DNA of 64,000 bases, taken from NCBI GenBank assembly GCA_029224185.1, contig CM055188.1, positions 25,081,497 through 25,145,496 on the forward strand, given 5' to 3'. The position numbers and the translations under genes were made by a program. The notes beneath the pieces are model-generated. The model searched no databases. It saw nothing but the letters and a program-made list of their open reading frames with translations, and was not told the DNA's origin. Below, piece by piece: positions 44,619-57,600 of this stretch (position 1 is the stretch's first letter; every line of letters begins with the position of its first letter). The stretch comes from Karalla daura (lineage: Eukaryota > Chordata > Actinopteri > Chaetodontiformes > Leiognathidae).

Positions 44619-45785
44619 TGTTTGAGCCAGACCGGAGACACAAATCAATTAATTCTGACTCAGTTTCAATTAAAAATACAAGACCATTATCAACACAATA
44701 CTGCAATAATGTAAATACTTTGTACTATTTTCACTGGAATCAGGGTTATTAACAGTCCGCAACTCGACAATCTGAATGACATTTAAGAGCTTAGTTAGAA
44801 CAATGCATGAGTGAGAAAGAAAAACTTGGAGTGACGCATTGACGGGTTTCAGTTGATTTTTCTCACGACATGGAGCAGACCAACAAAAATCACCTTATTT
44901 TTGGCAATTCTCTTAGCTGTGTCTACTGCTGTTTGTTCTTTACTGTCAGTTCACGCAGTCGATTGGTTGAAAGCAGTCCCTGTAGTACAGAGATGAGTTG
45001 AGACCAGAGTGAGTCTGGCACCTATTTGATGTTTGGAGAGAGAGTGAAAGTCTTCAGCGTTGATTGATGAAACTGAGAACGAGCTCCTGAGACTGATATA
45101 TCACTGTGATGTACAGCTTATTTCTAGTAACAGCGATCTCACCATACAGTTACGGTACTCTTCCAGTCTCAAAGAGTAACTGTATGATTTTACAATTTAC
45201 AGAAAAATCTTGTAAAAAAAAAAAAGAAATAAATAAAAAATCATTGCTGGAATACCAGCTGTACAGACCTCAGCCTACATTATAAAAAATGAATCATTCA
45301 TGTTGCTTTTGTTATGGCTGCGTTGTCTGGGAGTGTTCCTGGTTTAAGACCAAAACACTCAACATTTGTCATCAGTTTGGTTGTTTTCTGTTAATTATCA
45401 GTTATTATCCTGCACACCTACAAATGTAATGTGGCTTTGTTTTTTGTCGTTTAGCTGCTTTGGCTGCTTGTCTGTTTAACAAAGTTTTGTATGAAATGCC
45501 TGCAGTGCACTTGACCTGTTCTCCTTTGCACGATGCTGCCCCACTTTTCTCTGCTCTGTTTCGTATTTTGCTTCCGTCCATCCTAACTGAGGCATTTTAA
45601 TGAGGTTTTGATTGATAATGAAAACAGCTGAGCTGCCAAAGAGACAGCAGGTGTATTTGGAAACATATATCAGCCTGGTTCCTCCTCACTCTGTATGCAC
45701 GTATACACCAGAGTCTGAAAATACAGTCTGTGAAGTCTAAAAGTTCAGGTGAAAGTTGACTGTCTTCTCAGTGTGAACACTGTGT
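44619..45785. other. Intergenic, no gene recognised
   Basis: The only structures seen are an inverted repeat at 45143-45186 and an A-rich patch at 45214-45240. Confidence 0.45.
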
Positions 45786-45787
45786 TT

Positions 45788-45797
45788 TGTGTGTGCA

Positions 45798-45875
<78 letters not shown>

Positions 45876-45982
45876 TGAGTACTTGTGTTATGAGATCTTA
45901 AATGTCATTGTGTGGCTCCAAAGCTGAGTGTCTCTGTGGTTTCCTGAAAATTGAACATCTCGAGCTTGACTGAGCACAGTCC

Positions 45983-46039
<57 letters not shown>

Positions 46040-46063
46040 ACAGACACAGACACACACACACAC
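45788..46063. repeat. GT block and CA block in inverted arrangement (pair B)
   Basis: GT-rich 45788-45867 and CA-rich 45983-46063 are separated by about 115 bp that starts with GAGAGAGTGAG. Confidence 0.9.
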
Positions 46064-47143
46064 AGACTAAAAGACGTTGCATATCTGCAGGCAAGTTACA
46101 CTAAACTAAAGTAAACTTAACAGATCATCGCAAAGAGATCCCTTGCCAAGTACTTGTACAATGTAATTCTACACTGAGGAGGAATTGGTGACTGATGCAG
46201 AAAACAGGCAGGTGGATGACACAAATTAGCAGCACAAGAAAACAGTAAAAATGAGATTAGTATGTTCAAAATCATATTAGACAGAGTTGTAACGGTGTGT
46301 GTGTGTGTGTCTTTTTGACAGTTGGGTGGACAGTGGCTTTAGTTTGCAGTGCATGCAAACAAACAGATCTGAAGTGTTTGCACCTCTGTCTTGAAATATT
46401 TTCTTTGTAGAAACCACAGAGAGAGTTTCTGATCACAGCTGGAGGCAGGGGGACACCTGGCGACCTACTCATAAACCCTGTGGTCACTATGGCCTACATA
46501 AAGCGTCGCACAGAAAACTCATCCAACTCTTTTTGCATATCTGCAAAGAGATGAATAGAGTATTAAACAAAACTTTATTTTACCGCTTTCAAACAAACTA
46601 TTCCAGTATGTCCTTGTTTCTTTAAAGATCACATTCAGTTTTAGTGCAGGTAGACTTGTTAACTCATTTTGCAAAATTTCAATTTGCACAGAAACACGGC
46701 ATCTTAATATATGTTTTATTCCTATTAATGATATAACTCATTCAGCACAGACCCACAAACATCGACTGGGATAGTACAAAGATAGTATAATTCTGAATGC
46801 ATTAAATTTTTCAGATATACAGGATAATTTAACGTGTATTTTGACATCTACTTTACACAAAGATGCATGGCAGGTACTTTAGCCATGCTTTACTTTAGCC
46901 ATATATATAGCTTAACTATTATTGATGTTGATTGGATGATACAACACCAGCCTATCACAGGATTTTCACAAAAGTCAATCTCACGCTCACACCGTAGTGT
47001 GAGATCACAGTCGACACATTATTGTCAAATATTTAATTCGACTTTCTCATAACACAAACAGAAGAACACAAACAGTATCTTTTGTTGGGTAACAAAAGAT
47101 ATCTAAGTCAAGCATTAAGTTTACAAGACAGCACAGGTGGCCA

Positions 47144-47145
<2 letters not shown>
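46064..47145. other. Intergenic, nothing recognised
   Basis: AT-rich with one short GT run (46293-46310). No gene or repeat family recognised. Confidence 0.45.
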
Positions 47146-47184
<39 letters not shown>

Positions 47185-47343
47185 TGTATGTGTGTATGTG
47201 TATTGTGGTGGTGGGTGGGTGTCATGGCATTTCCGCCTGCACAGGTGCATCATGTCATGAAGCCACGGCACAATTTTCTTCTCATGCACACACACACAGA
47301 TGAAAACACACGCAGACACAAACACAGACACACACACACACAC
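47146..47343. repeat. GT block and CA block in inverted arrangement (pair C)
   Basis: GT-rich 47146-47201 and CA-rich 47286-47343 are separated by 84 bp. Confidence 0.9.
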
Positions 47344-47981
47344 GGCTTTGATGCTGTGATAAGTGTCACCTCCAACCACGACGACAGTGGTATTTTCAGT
47401 AGAGATACGTGGAGGAGGGGATTTCACAAGAAGTGAAGGCAAAAGCTCTCGAAGCGAAGTGTGGTGAGCGCCATCCAGGTGCATGCTGATCGTGTGCTTC
47501 AAAACTTTGGGGGCGACAAAAAGTGAAGAAATAAAAATCTAAATTGAATGAGCTCTGTGTCTGACCAAAACAGTCCATGTCTGTCCTGTCTGCACGTACA
47601 ACAGTGTGCGTGCACGATTCTGCAAAGTCCTGTCTGCATTTCACGAGGTGTGCTGTGGTTTTCAGCTTGTTTCTAATAATTGTGGTTTTGCTATGTTTTT
47701 TTTTTCTCTTCCACACAAAAATGTAGTTTGTCTCCTGAAAAATAGGAGTGGCACAATAAACCAGATGCAGATGTTTTCTAGCTTCAAAATGCAGACAGCA
47801 ACAAAGACACACAAACGTAACGTTACAGATGTATATCTTGGTCTCACCTCAAAAGAGTGTCACTGTAAACCACTCATGAAAGTGTTCAGCTTTAACATAG
47901 AAAGATGTAGCACAGAGCCAAATGTGAATAGCTGGTGCCCCCTGAGCCAGGGTGACTTCACGATATTTCCACAACCTTCAC

Positions 47982-48012
<31 letters not shown>

Positions 48013-48600
48013 AGTGTTTCCATCACTTTCAGGGACATTTCATACACTTGCATTAATTTCCTGGAACTTATCCTGACCCCAACCCATAACCTTGCACTAA
48101 CCTGAACCAAAATCGTCACCCTAAAATTTACAGATTTATGTCTTGCAGACTTAAAATATTGTCCCGAGTAGAGCCCAGAGTCCTCACAATGTGACTGTGT
48201 CACCAGATTTATGCGTGAGCAATAAACGTCCACATGTCCAAACTCACTCACACACACATTCACACAGAAGGGATCTGCAGTTTGTTGTCCTCTGCATTGG
48301 TCTTCTTCGAGTTCCCAAGGCTTGTTTCATTACAGAGCACACTTAATCAGAGGCACATCCACCCAATAGCGGATCGGTTCTGCAACAGCTGAGCAAAACA
48401 TCTGCTGAGCTCCCGGTCCCAGCCAGGACGGTCTGGGGTTGATTTAGACCAACATTTGACATAAACCGATAAATTTGTTGATTCCACTTCCAGAAACGTC
48501 CACCCTCTTCACATACTGTAACTCTTACTAAGTTTTTTCCCCCACTTTTTTTCATCATCCTTTTCTGCGGCTGCACCTCGCCCCTCTTCTGTGAATCAAC
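47344..48600. other. Intergenic, no gene recognised
   Basis: It contains a GA run (47983-48008). Open frames crossing 47396-48263 on both strands show no family resemblance. Confidence 0.45.
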
Positions 48601-48656
48601 CTACCCCCCCCACCCCCACCCCCCACCCCCCCACTCCACCCCCCCACCCTCCTCTA
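48601..48656 (-). repeat. C-rich tract, G-quadruplex-capable on the - strand
   Basis: Seven runs of four or more C are separated by single A or short spacers. The - strand could form a stable G-quadruplex, the + strand an i-motif. Confidence 0.85.
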
Positions 48657-48787
48657 TACAGCTGTTCCTTTGCCTCATGTTGCACATTCTTTCATTCTTT
48701 AGGGCTCTGGCTGTCAGGGACCCATTACTTTCCTTCCTGCTGTGTGTGTATATGATTGTGTTGCTTTGTGTGTCTGTGTACGTGTGA

Positions 48788-48790
<3 letters not shown>

Positions 48791-48860
<70 letters not shown>

Positions 48861-49017
48861 AGAGAGAGAGGCAGAGACACAGAGAGACAGAGTGAAAGAG
48901 GCAATGTAACAATCTGAGACGGATCTTGAGTCTGAAAGACAGAGTACAGCTGCATGGAGCAGAGCCCCCTAGCATACACAAACACACACTCTTACACACA
49001 CACACATTCACACACAC
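48791..49017. repeat. GT block and CA block in inverted arrangement (pair D)
   Basis: GT 48791-48856 (followed by GA repeats) and CA-rich 48975-49017 are separated by about 118 bp. Confidence 0.9.
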
Positions 49018-51444
49018 TGCCCCAGCTGTTTGTCCCTCAGCAATTATTGCCGTCCCTGCTCATCCTGTCCCCTCCAGGCCTCCCCCTGGTCCCATAACCA
49101 CCTTCCTACCCCTGCTATTTTTAGCTTGAGAGACCTCAGGAGACGGGGGCCCCCTTCACGGCCTAATCACAGCATTCACCGAGCGACCGCTGCCTTCATA
49201 TTTTCAGTGCTCGACCTCCCTCCCTCTCCCTTGTCTCCCACTCTTCATCCTCCCCTCTCTCTTTCTCCGCATCCTCCCCATCCTTTGGCCACAGGCTCAG
49301 GTAATATACTTGGGAATGCTGAACAGAGGAAAAGTGCAACACAAAAACAGGCACCGACCCAACAAACAACAAAGCAATTAGCCTGTGTTTGGTCTGCTGG
49401 AACAACTGTGACCTTTCAGGAAACTCCCCCTTCCTGTGAGAGACGTTTGGCTCGCCACTCCGGCTGATTAAAGGGTCGGGGACAACAAAACAGAGTTCTT
49501 CGAGGTGTGCGAGTGCATTCAACACAGGGCATCGCAACCTACTTATCAGTTCAAAACCTTGTCGAGACAGTAGATTATTTACTTTAGTCCATTTACTAAT
49601 TTTACAAAATGCTGGTTGCCATACTTTATGCTGCTCACAAAACAAAACTTAAATAGATGCATGAATTATGAGCCACATCAATAAAACAGTTCTCTATGAT
49701 GGATTTGGTTAGTATTTAGTGAATCTTATTTCATCCATTTTTTCCCGTCTTGGTCTGGACATGAGCCAGCAGCACACTCACAACCTCAGTGCGTTTGAAG
49801 TCTTGAAAAGTGTCAAGTGCTGAAAGCTGATGTTGAAAGTCTTCCCAGATTCATAATCTTGTTTACTATTAGAAAATTCTGGTCCGAGTCCACATTTTTT
49901 CTTATTGTCAATAAATTCCATGAAAAACCATAACCTTTGTGTGGTCAAGTCACTGAAAGAGCCTCATCACAGCCACAGGCCTTTGTTGTTGTAAGGAACC
50001 ATTAAAAACACTGGGCGTCACATCCCTTCATTACAATGACCTGTAGTTTACTTTGAGCGACCATCCTGCTGCCCTACATACTGTACTCATAAGAACACCA
50101 CATTTATATCAATCCTCAGCTAAAATCATCTCCAGAAAGTATCCCTCAGACTCCATTTTGTCTAGCAGTTTAAAGAAACAAGCTAAGATTGATTCGTGAC
50201 CTGTTTTTGAAAATGCCGGTCCTCGACAGGAATAAATGAGCTTAGCAGTGAAAGCCACAGACAGTGTGGGGAATGTTTATTCATCAGAAGAGTATTGTTC
50301 TGCCATTGTTTTTGGCAAAATAAAGACATTTTAAAGACATTTTCTTGCAAATGCCATTAGAGAGCTGGTGATAAAACAGATAAGTCAAAACACACAATGG
50401 GAAAAAAGATGGTCTTTCCCATAATGATAAGACATTTCCAGTATTTTCCTATTTTTGTCATCTGTCTCAACTGCTCCTGCAGAAAAAAAAGGCGGCTGCT
50501 GCTCCTGCTGCTTGTACGCCTGCTGATCTTTGGGGACTTTTAACAGCCTGTGTGCACCTCTCATTTCCATATTATACAGATCCCATTGTATTCCTCAGCG
50601 ACTCCTAACCTGCTTCTTATCAGTGCCTCCTTTTCCTACAGCCTTGAGACTTCCCTCTCCTTCTGATTAAAGCAGATTTGAGGAATTTGTGTGCACAGGG
50701 CCTGAATAGTGGCTTCGTCTGAAGCAGACTTGCATATTTCATTTTGCATGCATATTCAAACCCACACAGTCTCTCAGTGGCAAACATGGACATTCTGGGA
50801 AGTCAGAAAATTTAAAATCAAATACAAAATACTGGACCGACAAATGCATTCCTTTAAATCCACGACATACGTAAGTCTTGTTTCGATCAGACACTTCTCT
50901 GTAGTTGTAGACTTGTTGCTTTTGTATATAGTTTTGAAATGCGTACATCGCAACCCTCCACTCCTCAGAAAGTTTGTTTGAGGAGAAACTGAGACCATCT
51001 ATTTCACTTGCCATGAGGACAAAGGGTCACAACCCCCAAACATGAGTTTCCTTTGGTCAGTATGTTTTCCCAAAGGATGAAGTTACATTTGAACCAGAAA
51101 ACTAATCCATAGCTGCTAGTGCGGTAGTGGAAGCAGCCAGACCACACAGCAGTTGAGGTCAGCAGGGTTGTCAACCTTTGTAGCTCCATTTCTCTTCCAC
51201 TGACAGAGAAAGTCACGGAGAATGAACTCCCTAAAATCAACTTTGGCTAATTCGACACAACAGGACTAATGTGTGTTGGCTTTGGTGCAGCATGCTGTCT
51301 GCTACCGACTGTTATGTCTGTCTGTGGCATTGCTATGTCTGCTGAAAGGCTTGTGTCAGATCGGATGAAAGACGTCTTTGCTCAATAAGGGGAGAATTAA
51401 ACACGCTAATGATGTTGATCACTCTACATTAGAAAACGTCTACC

Positions 51445-51450
<6 letters not shown>
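49018..51450. other. Intergenic; GC-rich island at 49.0-49.45 kb with a MEF2 motif
   Basis: The first 430 bp are GC-rich and free of microsatellites and include a perfect MEF2 consensus CTATTTTTAG at 49115-49124. The remainder is AT-rich with nothing recognised. No protein-coding exon is supported. Confidence 0.4.

Positions 51451-51482
<32 letters not shown>
51450..51482 (+). repeat. (GA)n microsatellite
   Basis: About 32 bp of GA dinucleotides. Confidence 0.9.
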
Positions 51483-51484
<2 letters not shown>

Positions 51485-52386
51485 TCCTTAGATGTGTGGG
51501 TGTGCTGCTGCTGTTGAATATATGTCATATGCTATGTTAAGTCACAAAATATCTTTGGGTCTGCATCATTTATTTTACATTTATGCAGCATAAATAAGCT
51601 TTAGTTGCACCTCCAACTCATGCTTATGCTGCTTTGTGTTCAGCCTTTCCAAAGTCTCTGACATTGCAGGTTTGTATGAATGGATTTGCAGCGGTGACAA
51701 ATCTGTGAGAAAACCACATGGTGTAACTTGTCTATTCCGCCCGCATTTCCGGGGAAATGTCATTTCGCAGAATTGCTCAGACAACACACGCATTTCTATC
51801 AGGGAGATATGACTGATTTTCTCATGGATATGCAAGCCTTGAATGATTGAGAGAGGATATCAGTATGCACGTATTCTCATGGACTGAAACGATACTGTAA
51901 TACTGTGGTGAAATATGCCATGCTGTGTAATTGTACTGAATGCTCAATTTGAGATTTGTCCATGGGTCAAGATGATTTAAAGTGGAAGCACAAGTCTAAC
52001 AATTTCTTAGTAGTTCAGGGTAGAAGACAGTAATCTAAGAAATGGGTTGTGTCGATTGTCACAGACTTCTTTTTGTGTTTCAAACCGACCAACATTGCAC
52101 ATTTCTGGTCACAAAGCCAGTGCAGATTGTGCTGTGGTATCAAATCGATGACAGTGACGTGCGCAAACAACACCTCTGCTGTAAAAGCTCTTTGGTTTAC
52201 AACACTGGTTTCATTGTAACAACTAAAGCAGAGCAACAGCACCACTGTAATAATAAGCCTTCAAACACAGCTCAGTGCAACTTTCTTATTTAGGCCCCGT
52301 GCATCCTTAAGCAACACTTCCTGCCATTGTCTGTGAGACACAAGCAGCTACCCAATCTGTTGCTCTCTCTTTCGCTGTCTTTCCAA
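51483..52386. other. Intergenic, nothing recognised
   Basis: No supported gene or repeat family. Confidence 0.45.
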
Positions 52387-52682
52387 CACACACACACACA
52401 CACACACACTCAAACATATACACACACACACATTCACACCTAAACATATACACACAGACCTTCACACACACCCCTCCTCCCTCCTTCCATCCCCAGAGCT
52501 TCTGGTGCAGGGGCAGCACTGACAAAGAGTTGCAGGGGGCTGATAGGGCAGAGCAACTGTGTCTTCTCAGAAAAAAAAAAGAATGGAGGGGGGGGTGATT
52601 AAGTGAAAGCGAGACAGAGAGAGAGAGAGACAGAAACAGAGAGCGAGAGAGTGAGAGAGAGAGAGAGAGTGAGAGAGAGAAA
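52387..52682. repeat. CA and GA low-complexity cluster
   Basis: CA runs at 52387-52410 and 52420-52470 and GA-rich DNA at 52610-52682. The long - strand frame through here is an artefact of these repeats. Confidence 0.85.
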
Positions 52683-52689
52683 GTTATGC

Positions 52690-52916
52690 TTGCATGAGAG
52701 GAAGCGCAGCACACAGAAAAGTCAGAGGCAGTCTGCTGTATCAAACAGTTGAGTGTGACTCCCTCTGTCAGAGCGCTGCAGCACCACTCCCCTGTCAGAG
52801 CAGGATCTATCTTCTCCCTGTGCGTCCAAGCCTGTCCGATTGCTGTCTCTCTGATTGACTGCACTGTCCCGGGGGCCACGGAGGAACCTCTCGCTGAATG
52901 TCAGCACCCAGAACAG
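52690..52916 (+). other. Candidate noncoding first exon A of a downstream gene
   Basis: Balanced unique sequence follows the purine-rich tract and ends at a good donor, GAACAG|GTAGGAG (GT at 52917). It contains GCGCTGCAGCACCACTCC and CCCGGGGGCCACGG. A terminal ATG (52899, weak context) opens only MSAPRT before the splice. This resembles a vertebrate 5' leader exon. The 5' limit is a guess and no gene identity is visible. The location 22 kb beyond vdr on the same strand would fit an alternative 5' end of hdac7, the human neighbour, but that is inference. Confidence 0.3.
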
Positions 52917-52917
52917 G

Positions 52918-54164
52918 TAGGAGATGTTGCAAGTTTACACACAATGGATACGTGTCTGTGAAAGAATATGTCAGAGCGTGACTGTCCCTCAGTGACTGTA
53001 TATCGACTTTTTATGCATGACATTCTGTTTTCAGCTGCTTCGGGCAGTCAGAGTCTTATTTGCTGGAAGATTATTGGTTCCTTTGCTCTTCACTCTGTGT
53101 ACCGGCAGATGGTCAGTTTTGGTTGGCTTCAGCTGTGAGACGTTTTTGCTAATTTAAAATGTGCCAGCGGACGTTGTGGTGAGCAACAAGAAGGGGAAAA
53201 AAAGAAAGAAAATCAAGCCTCTTTTTTTTATGTTTGGTTTTGGAAGTGTTGTTTCTCAGGACAGGGAAGGGGAGAAAATTGGAAACAGACCCAACCCACC
53301 CTGGAGAGCTTGGCTGTCCACAAAAAGTATGAGAGTGCAAAGAATGAGGAGACACAAAACAACAGTTTCTCACTGCGGCTAAGATGAAGCATGAAAGTGA
53401 GAAATTGTTCAGAAAAATGCAGGAGAGCAGTTTGGTTGACACACTGAGAGTTAATTGAGCTGCTGTCACAACACTGGCAGTCATCCGCACTGAACACTTC
53501 CAGACAGTGACACTACCAACAGGAAGCAACATGTAGACTGTTGACATGCTTGAGCTGTCAAATCTTGCATGTGCACACATATATTTTGTCTGCATGTGTA
53601 TGTGTGTGTGTGCATGTTTATTTTACCATGGACACATAATTTGACAAAAATCTGTATTCACCATGATCATCACATCACCACTGACACAGGCTTAATACCT
53701 TTATACCTTGAAAATGTAGTTTCTCTTCTTCTCTGCCCTCCCTCCCCTTCGCTTTTGTGCACAGTACATAAATCCTGCTGCATAGGATTAAATGCTGGCC
53801 TCAGCCTTTACTTGCCCAAAGTACTAAACTTTCACTCTATTTTTACTCCCCCGTGCTGCTCCATTTTTAGAGAGTTGTCTACATGGTTTGTTGGGCTATA
53901 AATTAGACTGCAGCTCCTCTGTGTTCTGTCTGAAAATAATGGAGGTATAATGATGACATGTGTGGTTTATTTTATCTCTGCTCTGATCAAACATGTGCCT
54001 CAGTGTCTTTAACACTGATAAAACTTAAGGCTTTAAGACCTGTCTATCTGAGTTGAGAGGGAGGGATTTAGGCTGATTACTTAACTGTACTCAAAATCAC
54101 CTCATGATGAGTCTGATAAGCGCCCTGTTGAACTAAAGCGTTTAAAATAAGCTTAAGACGTACT
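52918..54164. other. Intergenic or intronic, nothing recognised
   Basis: No repeat family or exon recognised apart from a short GT run at 53597-53612. Confidence 0.4.
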
Positions 54165-54196
54165 GTGTGTGTCCATGCACGTGCATGGACACACAC
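54165..54196. repeat. Perfect 32-bp palindrome without spacer
   Basis: The left arm GTGTGTGTCCATGCAC (54165-54180) is followed immediately by its exact reverse complement (54181-54196). The centre is an E-box CACGTG (54178-54183). Confidence 0.97.
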
Positions 54197-54354
54197 GGTT
54201 CATCTTTAACTTAGATGCAAGAGTGTGATTCATTTCATGCATTTGTAGTGAGACTGTAAGTTGATTGTGTTATTTACAGAAAATTAGAGAGTATTTTCAG
54301 TAAGTTGGGAATACTTTGACTTGCATTAACGCTACTTTCAATAATTGATTGATT

Positions 54355-54685
54355 GTAATAGCACTGTCACCCCACAACAAAAAGTTCCAAGGTTCAACTC
54401 CTAGTCTGACTGAGATCCTTTCTGTTTGGAGCTTGTATGTTCTCCCTGTGTGGATTTTCTCCTTGTTCTCCTGTCTAAAAAACATCCATGTTTTGTTAGT
54501 ATGGTAACTCTAAATTGCTGTGAGTGTGAGAACGAAGGGTGTGTGTGCCCTGCAATGGACTGGTGATCAGCCCGGGGTGTATTCCCTGCTTTCGCCTCAT
54601 GTGGGCTGGGATACCATCCAGCAGATTCCTGTGACACTATTGAGGTACAAAGCAGGTAAGATAACGGACAGATGGACTGATTATG
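54355..54685 (+). mobile_element. LINE 3'-tail / SINE-like repeat copy
   Basis: Blocks in order: TAATAGCACTGTCACCCCAC, AGGTTCAACTCC, TGTATGTTCTCCCTGTGTGG, CTCTAAATTGC, CTGCAATGGACTGGTGATC, GGGGTGTATTCCCTGC, CTGGGATACCATCCAGCAG. It ends GGTAAGATAACGGACAGATG. It is the most complete copy in the window. Confidence 0.8.
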
Positions 54686-57600
54686 ATGTAAAAATTCAAC
54701 ATTAATGTTTACAATGATGACGTTATGGTTAAGAGTTTTTGGAGCTGTGAAACATATCAAGCCATTGACCGAATTCACTGACCAAATAATTCATGTATTA
54801 AATGAGAAAACAAGGTGGGGAGAAACTAAAGTCTAGTCATCTTTGATTTTATTGGGGGGAAACAAAGGAATGCCCAGTACAAAGCTGGAAATAAGCCCTC
54901 AAGCAGGCAAGCCTGGTTAACTTGATAGCCTGTGTTTCTGTCACTGTGATAAATCATCAGACTCTGGGTTTGTTTGGTCTGAGGGGCAGCGGGTTAAGAA
55001 GCCACAGTCAGATGGAAGTGGCCCTCGGAGACTGTCTCTCTCTCGGGGTCAGTGAATCAGACGGCACTGAGGGAGGGTCACGTCGTAGATGTTTAAATCA
55101 AGCTGAGAGGGTGAAAGACAGACGACTGATGATGCTCTGTTTCCTTCTGAAACTGTTGCACATGTGCACAGCATCTAAACCCCCCCCGTCAAAGATCTTC
55201 TTCAAAGCATTTACATGTTTTTAGAAACTTTTACAAAGAAACTCCCATAAATGATCACCTTTGTAAACGTTAAAGTAAATGTGTTTTGACTTGCTCGCCA
55301 ATCAAAGCGCCATGTTTTAAATTATCGAAATGACTCGCATTTGTAATTGTTTCAACACATTTTCCTAGTTGCTGAGGGGCAGTGTAAACTTGGCTGTATG
55401 TTGATCTTAAAAAAAACAAAACAAGACAAAAAAAACCCCCATAAAAACAGATCGCCTCTCAGTTGGCTCTAGTCTTAAGAGGAGTCCTCCAACTGAGGTC
55501 AAGTGAGCATTGTAAAGGGTTGAAGAAGGATCTTGAGATAAGCTGTTGCATGATCCTAATGAATGGGCAATAGGTCACATCTATTCATCTCGTACACCTG
55601 TTTGTCTTAAGATATCAAAGAATAAGTGCAATCATTTATTTCTGCACCACCACCTTGTGGAAAAGGACTTTTACTGCAGGAGGTTGGTCTAATTTTGATG
55701 CAGCAAAGTGCAATGCCTAGAGATCAAAAACTGTTTTATCACAATATATGAAGTAAATATTCAAGTTATGTTGTTAGTTTTTACACATTCTTCTCTCTTA
55801 ATAGTATAATACAGGTCTGTTTTGAAAATATTTATATGTGCTCATTGTATGTGGGAACGAAGGGAGAACCGCTTTGTTCATTTAGTTCAGTTCCACATGT
55901 ACTGAGCTCCAGGAGGCATCTCACAAATCAAAGGGTTACATGAGGCTCTGAGTGCTGCGTTTTGACCTTTTCCAATACGTGTGCACACGGGAGTGCAAAG
56001 GCGTCATAGCATAGCACTTTCCAGCATCGCAGAGAGTTTCCAGAGAAACCATGCGAATGCTGTCTGTCTATCCTCTGTGTGGGTTGACGTTGCTTTGCTG
56101 TTGGGAATGGAAAGGCTTTAGTGGCTTCCCACCACTGCGAGCACCCTCCAGCACCTCCTCAGTTCAAAGTGACCACATCTGCAGCTAAGCAGGGCCTACC
56201 TAAACATATGCATCTGTTCTTTTTTCCTTTTCATTAATATATGTGTGAGAATGCAGAGAACAATGCATCTCCATAGCCCGTTTTACATATGTGGTAACCA
56301 ACAAAGTTATTGATGCAGATAATTTCATTCAAATAAACTCCTTTTATCTTCTCTGTAGTCCATCTATATGGGTGACTCAAAGTATAATCGAGACATTTAC
56401 CTCATATCAGATGTTGGTGGGTAGTAGAACCAACTGGAAACACACAACAGCATATCACAATATTGTGGTAAACCTAGTTTGGTCCCCTCCATACAGCTCA
56501 TTACAATTGAAACTGTGTACAGTTTACTCTCTAAAAACAAAAAATATATGGGTTTAGTGATACTTCCTGGTAGTATGCACTTATATTATATACATCAGGA
56601 GGTGACAATGGTATAATGTGTTTATGTTTATGTATTTCATACTTTTATTTCATTACTTTAGTAGATTATTCTAGTTTTATTTCAACGGTCAAAAATGGGT
56701 ACCACCATCAGTTTCCCTTTGATGGAAAGACATTTAAAGGTGGCCAGTCTGACAGACATGAGTGCAAAAGAAGAGCTGCGTATCTTTGCGCATGCATGTG
56801 AGCTGTCTGCTTGTCAGAGCACATCTCTGCAAATGTGTGGGTCCGTGAGGCAGACTGACCCCCTGGATAGTCAGAAACAAATTCTTAATTGCAGACCGCC
56901 GGCCTGCACCCGTTATCAGGAAATCTGTTGTACCGATAAGTCCACACATTCCGAGGGTCACACTAATGTACTGTGGCATTTCCGTCAGTGCCTCCTCCAG
57001 TATCACACACATTATCCACATCAGTGTCAGCATCTGAGAGAGCGATTCCTCTTGAGCCACACACAACAAAGAAAAGGCACTGCTGAATGTTTGTTTTGGT
57101 AACTGAGCGTGCCCCCCTTGCATCCCGAAGCTTCTTTTTTTTGCCTGAGTGTGCATCTTAATTGTTCTCTCCAGCCCTTTTAAACTCTAATCACTTTCTC
57201 ACTATCATCTCCGTCTCCCTCTTTTTCTTTAACTCATTTTGGCAATCGGCCCCGCAACTGCTGCTCCCTCTATCACTGCATTGCCTGACTGCATTCCTCT
57301 CATTCCTACTTGCTTCCTGTGACTGGAAGAGCAGTGAGCCCTACTGGCCACAAAACTACACCTTGGGGACCTACCCATGGATGCCATATATGCATTTTCC
57401 TTTTGTCACTGTTATAGCTTCCAGTTGTTTTTTTATATCTACATTTTATTGGGCACTCTGCAACGTAACATATAAAATTCTGTGCGGATCTGACAAAACT
57501 TTAAGGATGCATCTCCCACAAAATCTCATTCGTACTCCGATTGCTCTGAAATGTGTTGTGTGTAATGTTTACTGAGTGATTCTACTGACCGACTCCCTAT

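Noticed and set aside
47047..48263. Overlapping frames of 100-156 residues on both strands.
   Set aside because: They cross GT/CA pair C and a GA run. No homology or exon signals.
52307..52879. 190-residue - strand open frame.
   Set aside because: Mostly translated CA and GA repeats (runs of Ser-Leu and Val-Cys). No family resemblance.
56695..57156. 135-residue + strand and 140-residue - strand frames overlapping each other.
   Set aside because: Neither shows family motifs, splice context or codon pattern that would favour one strand.
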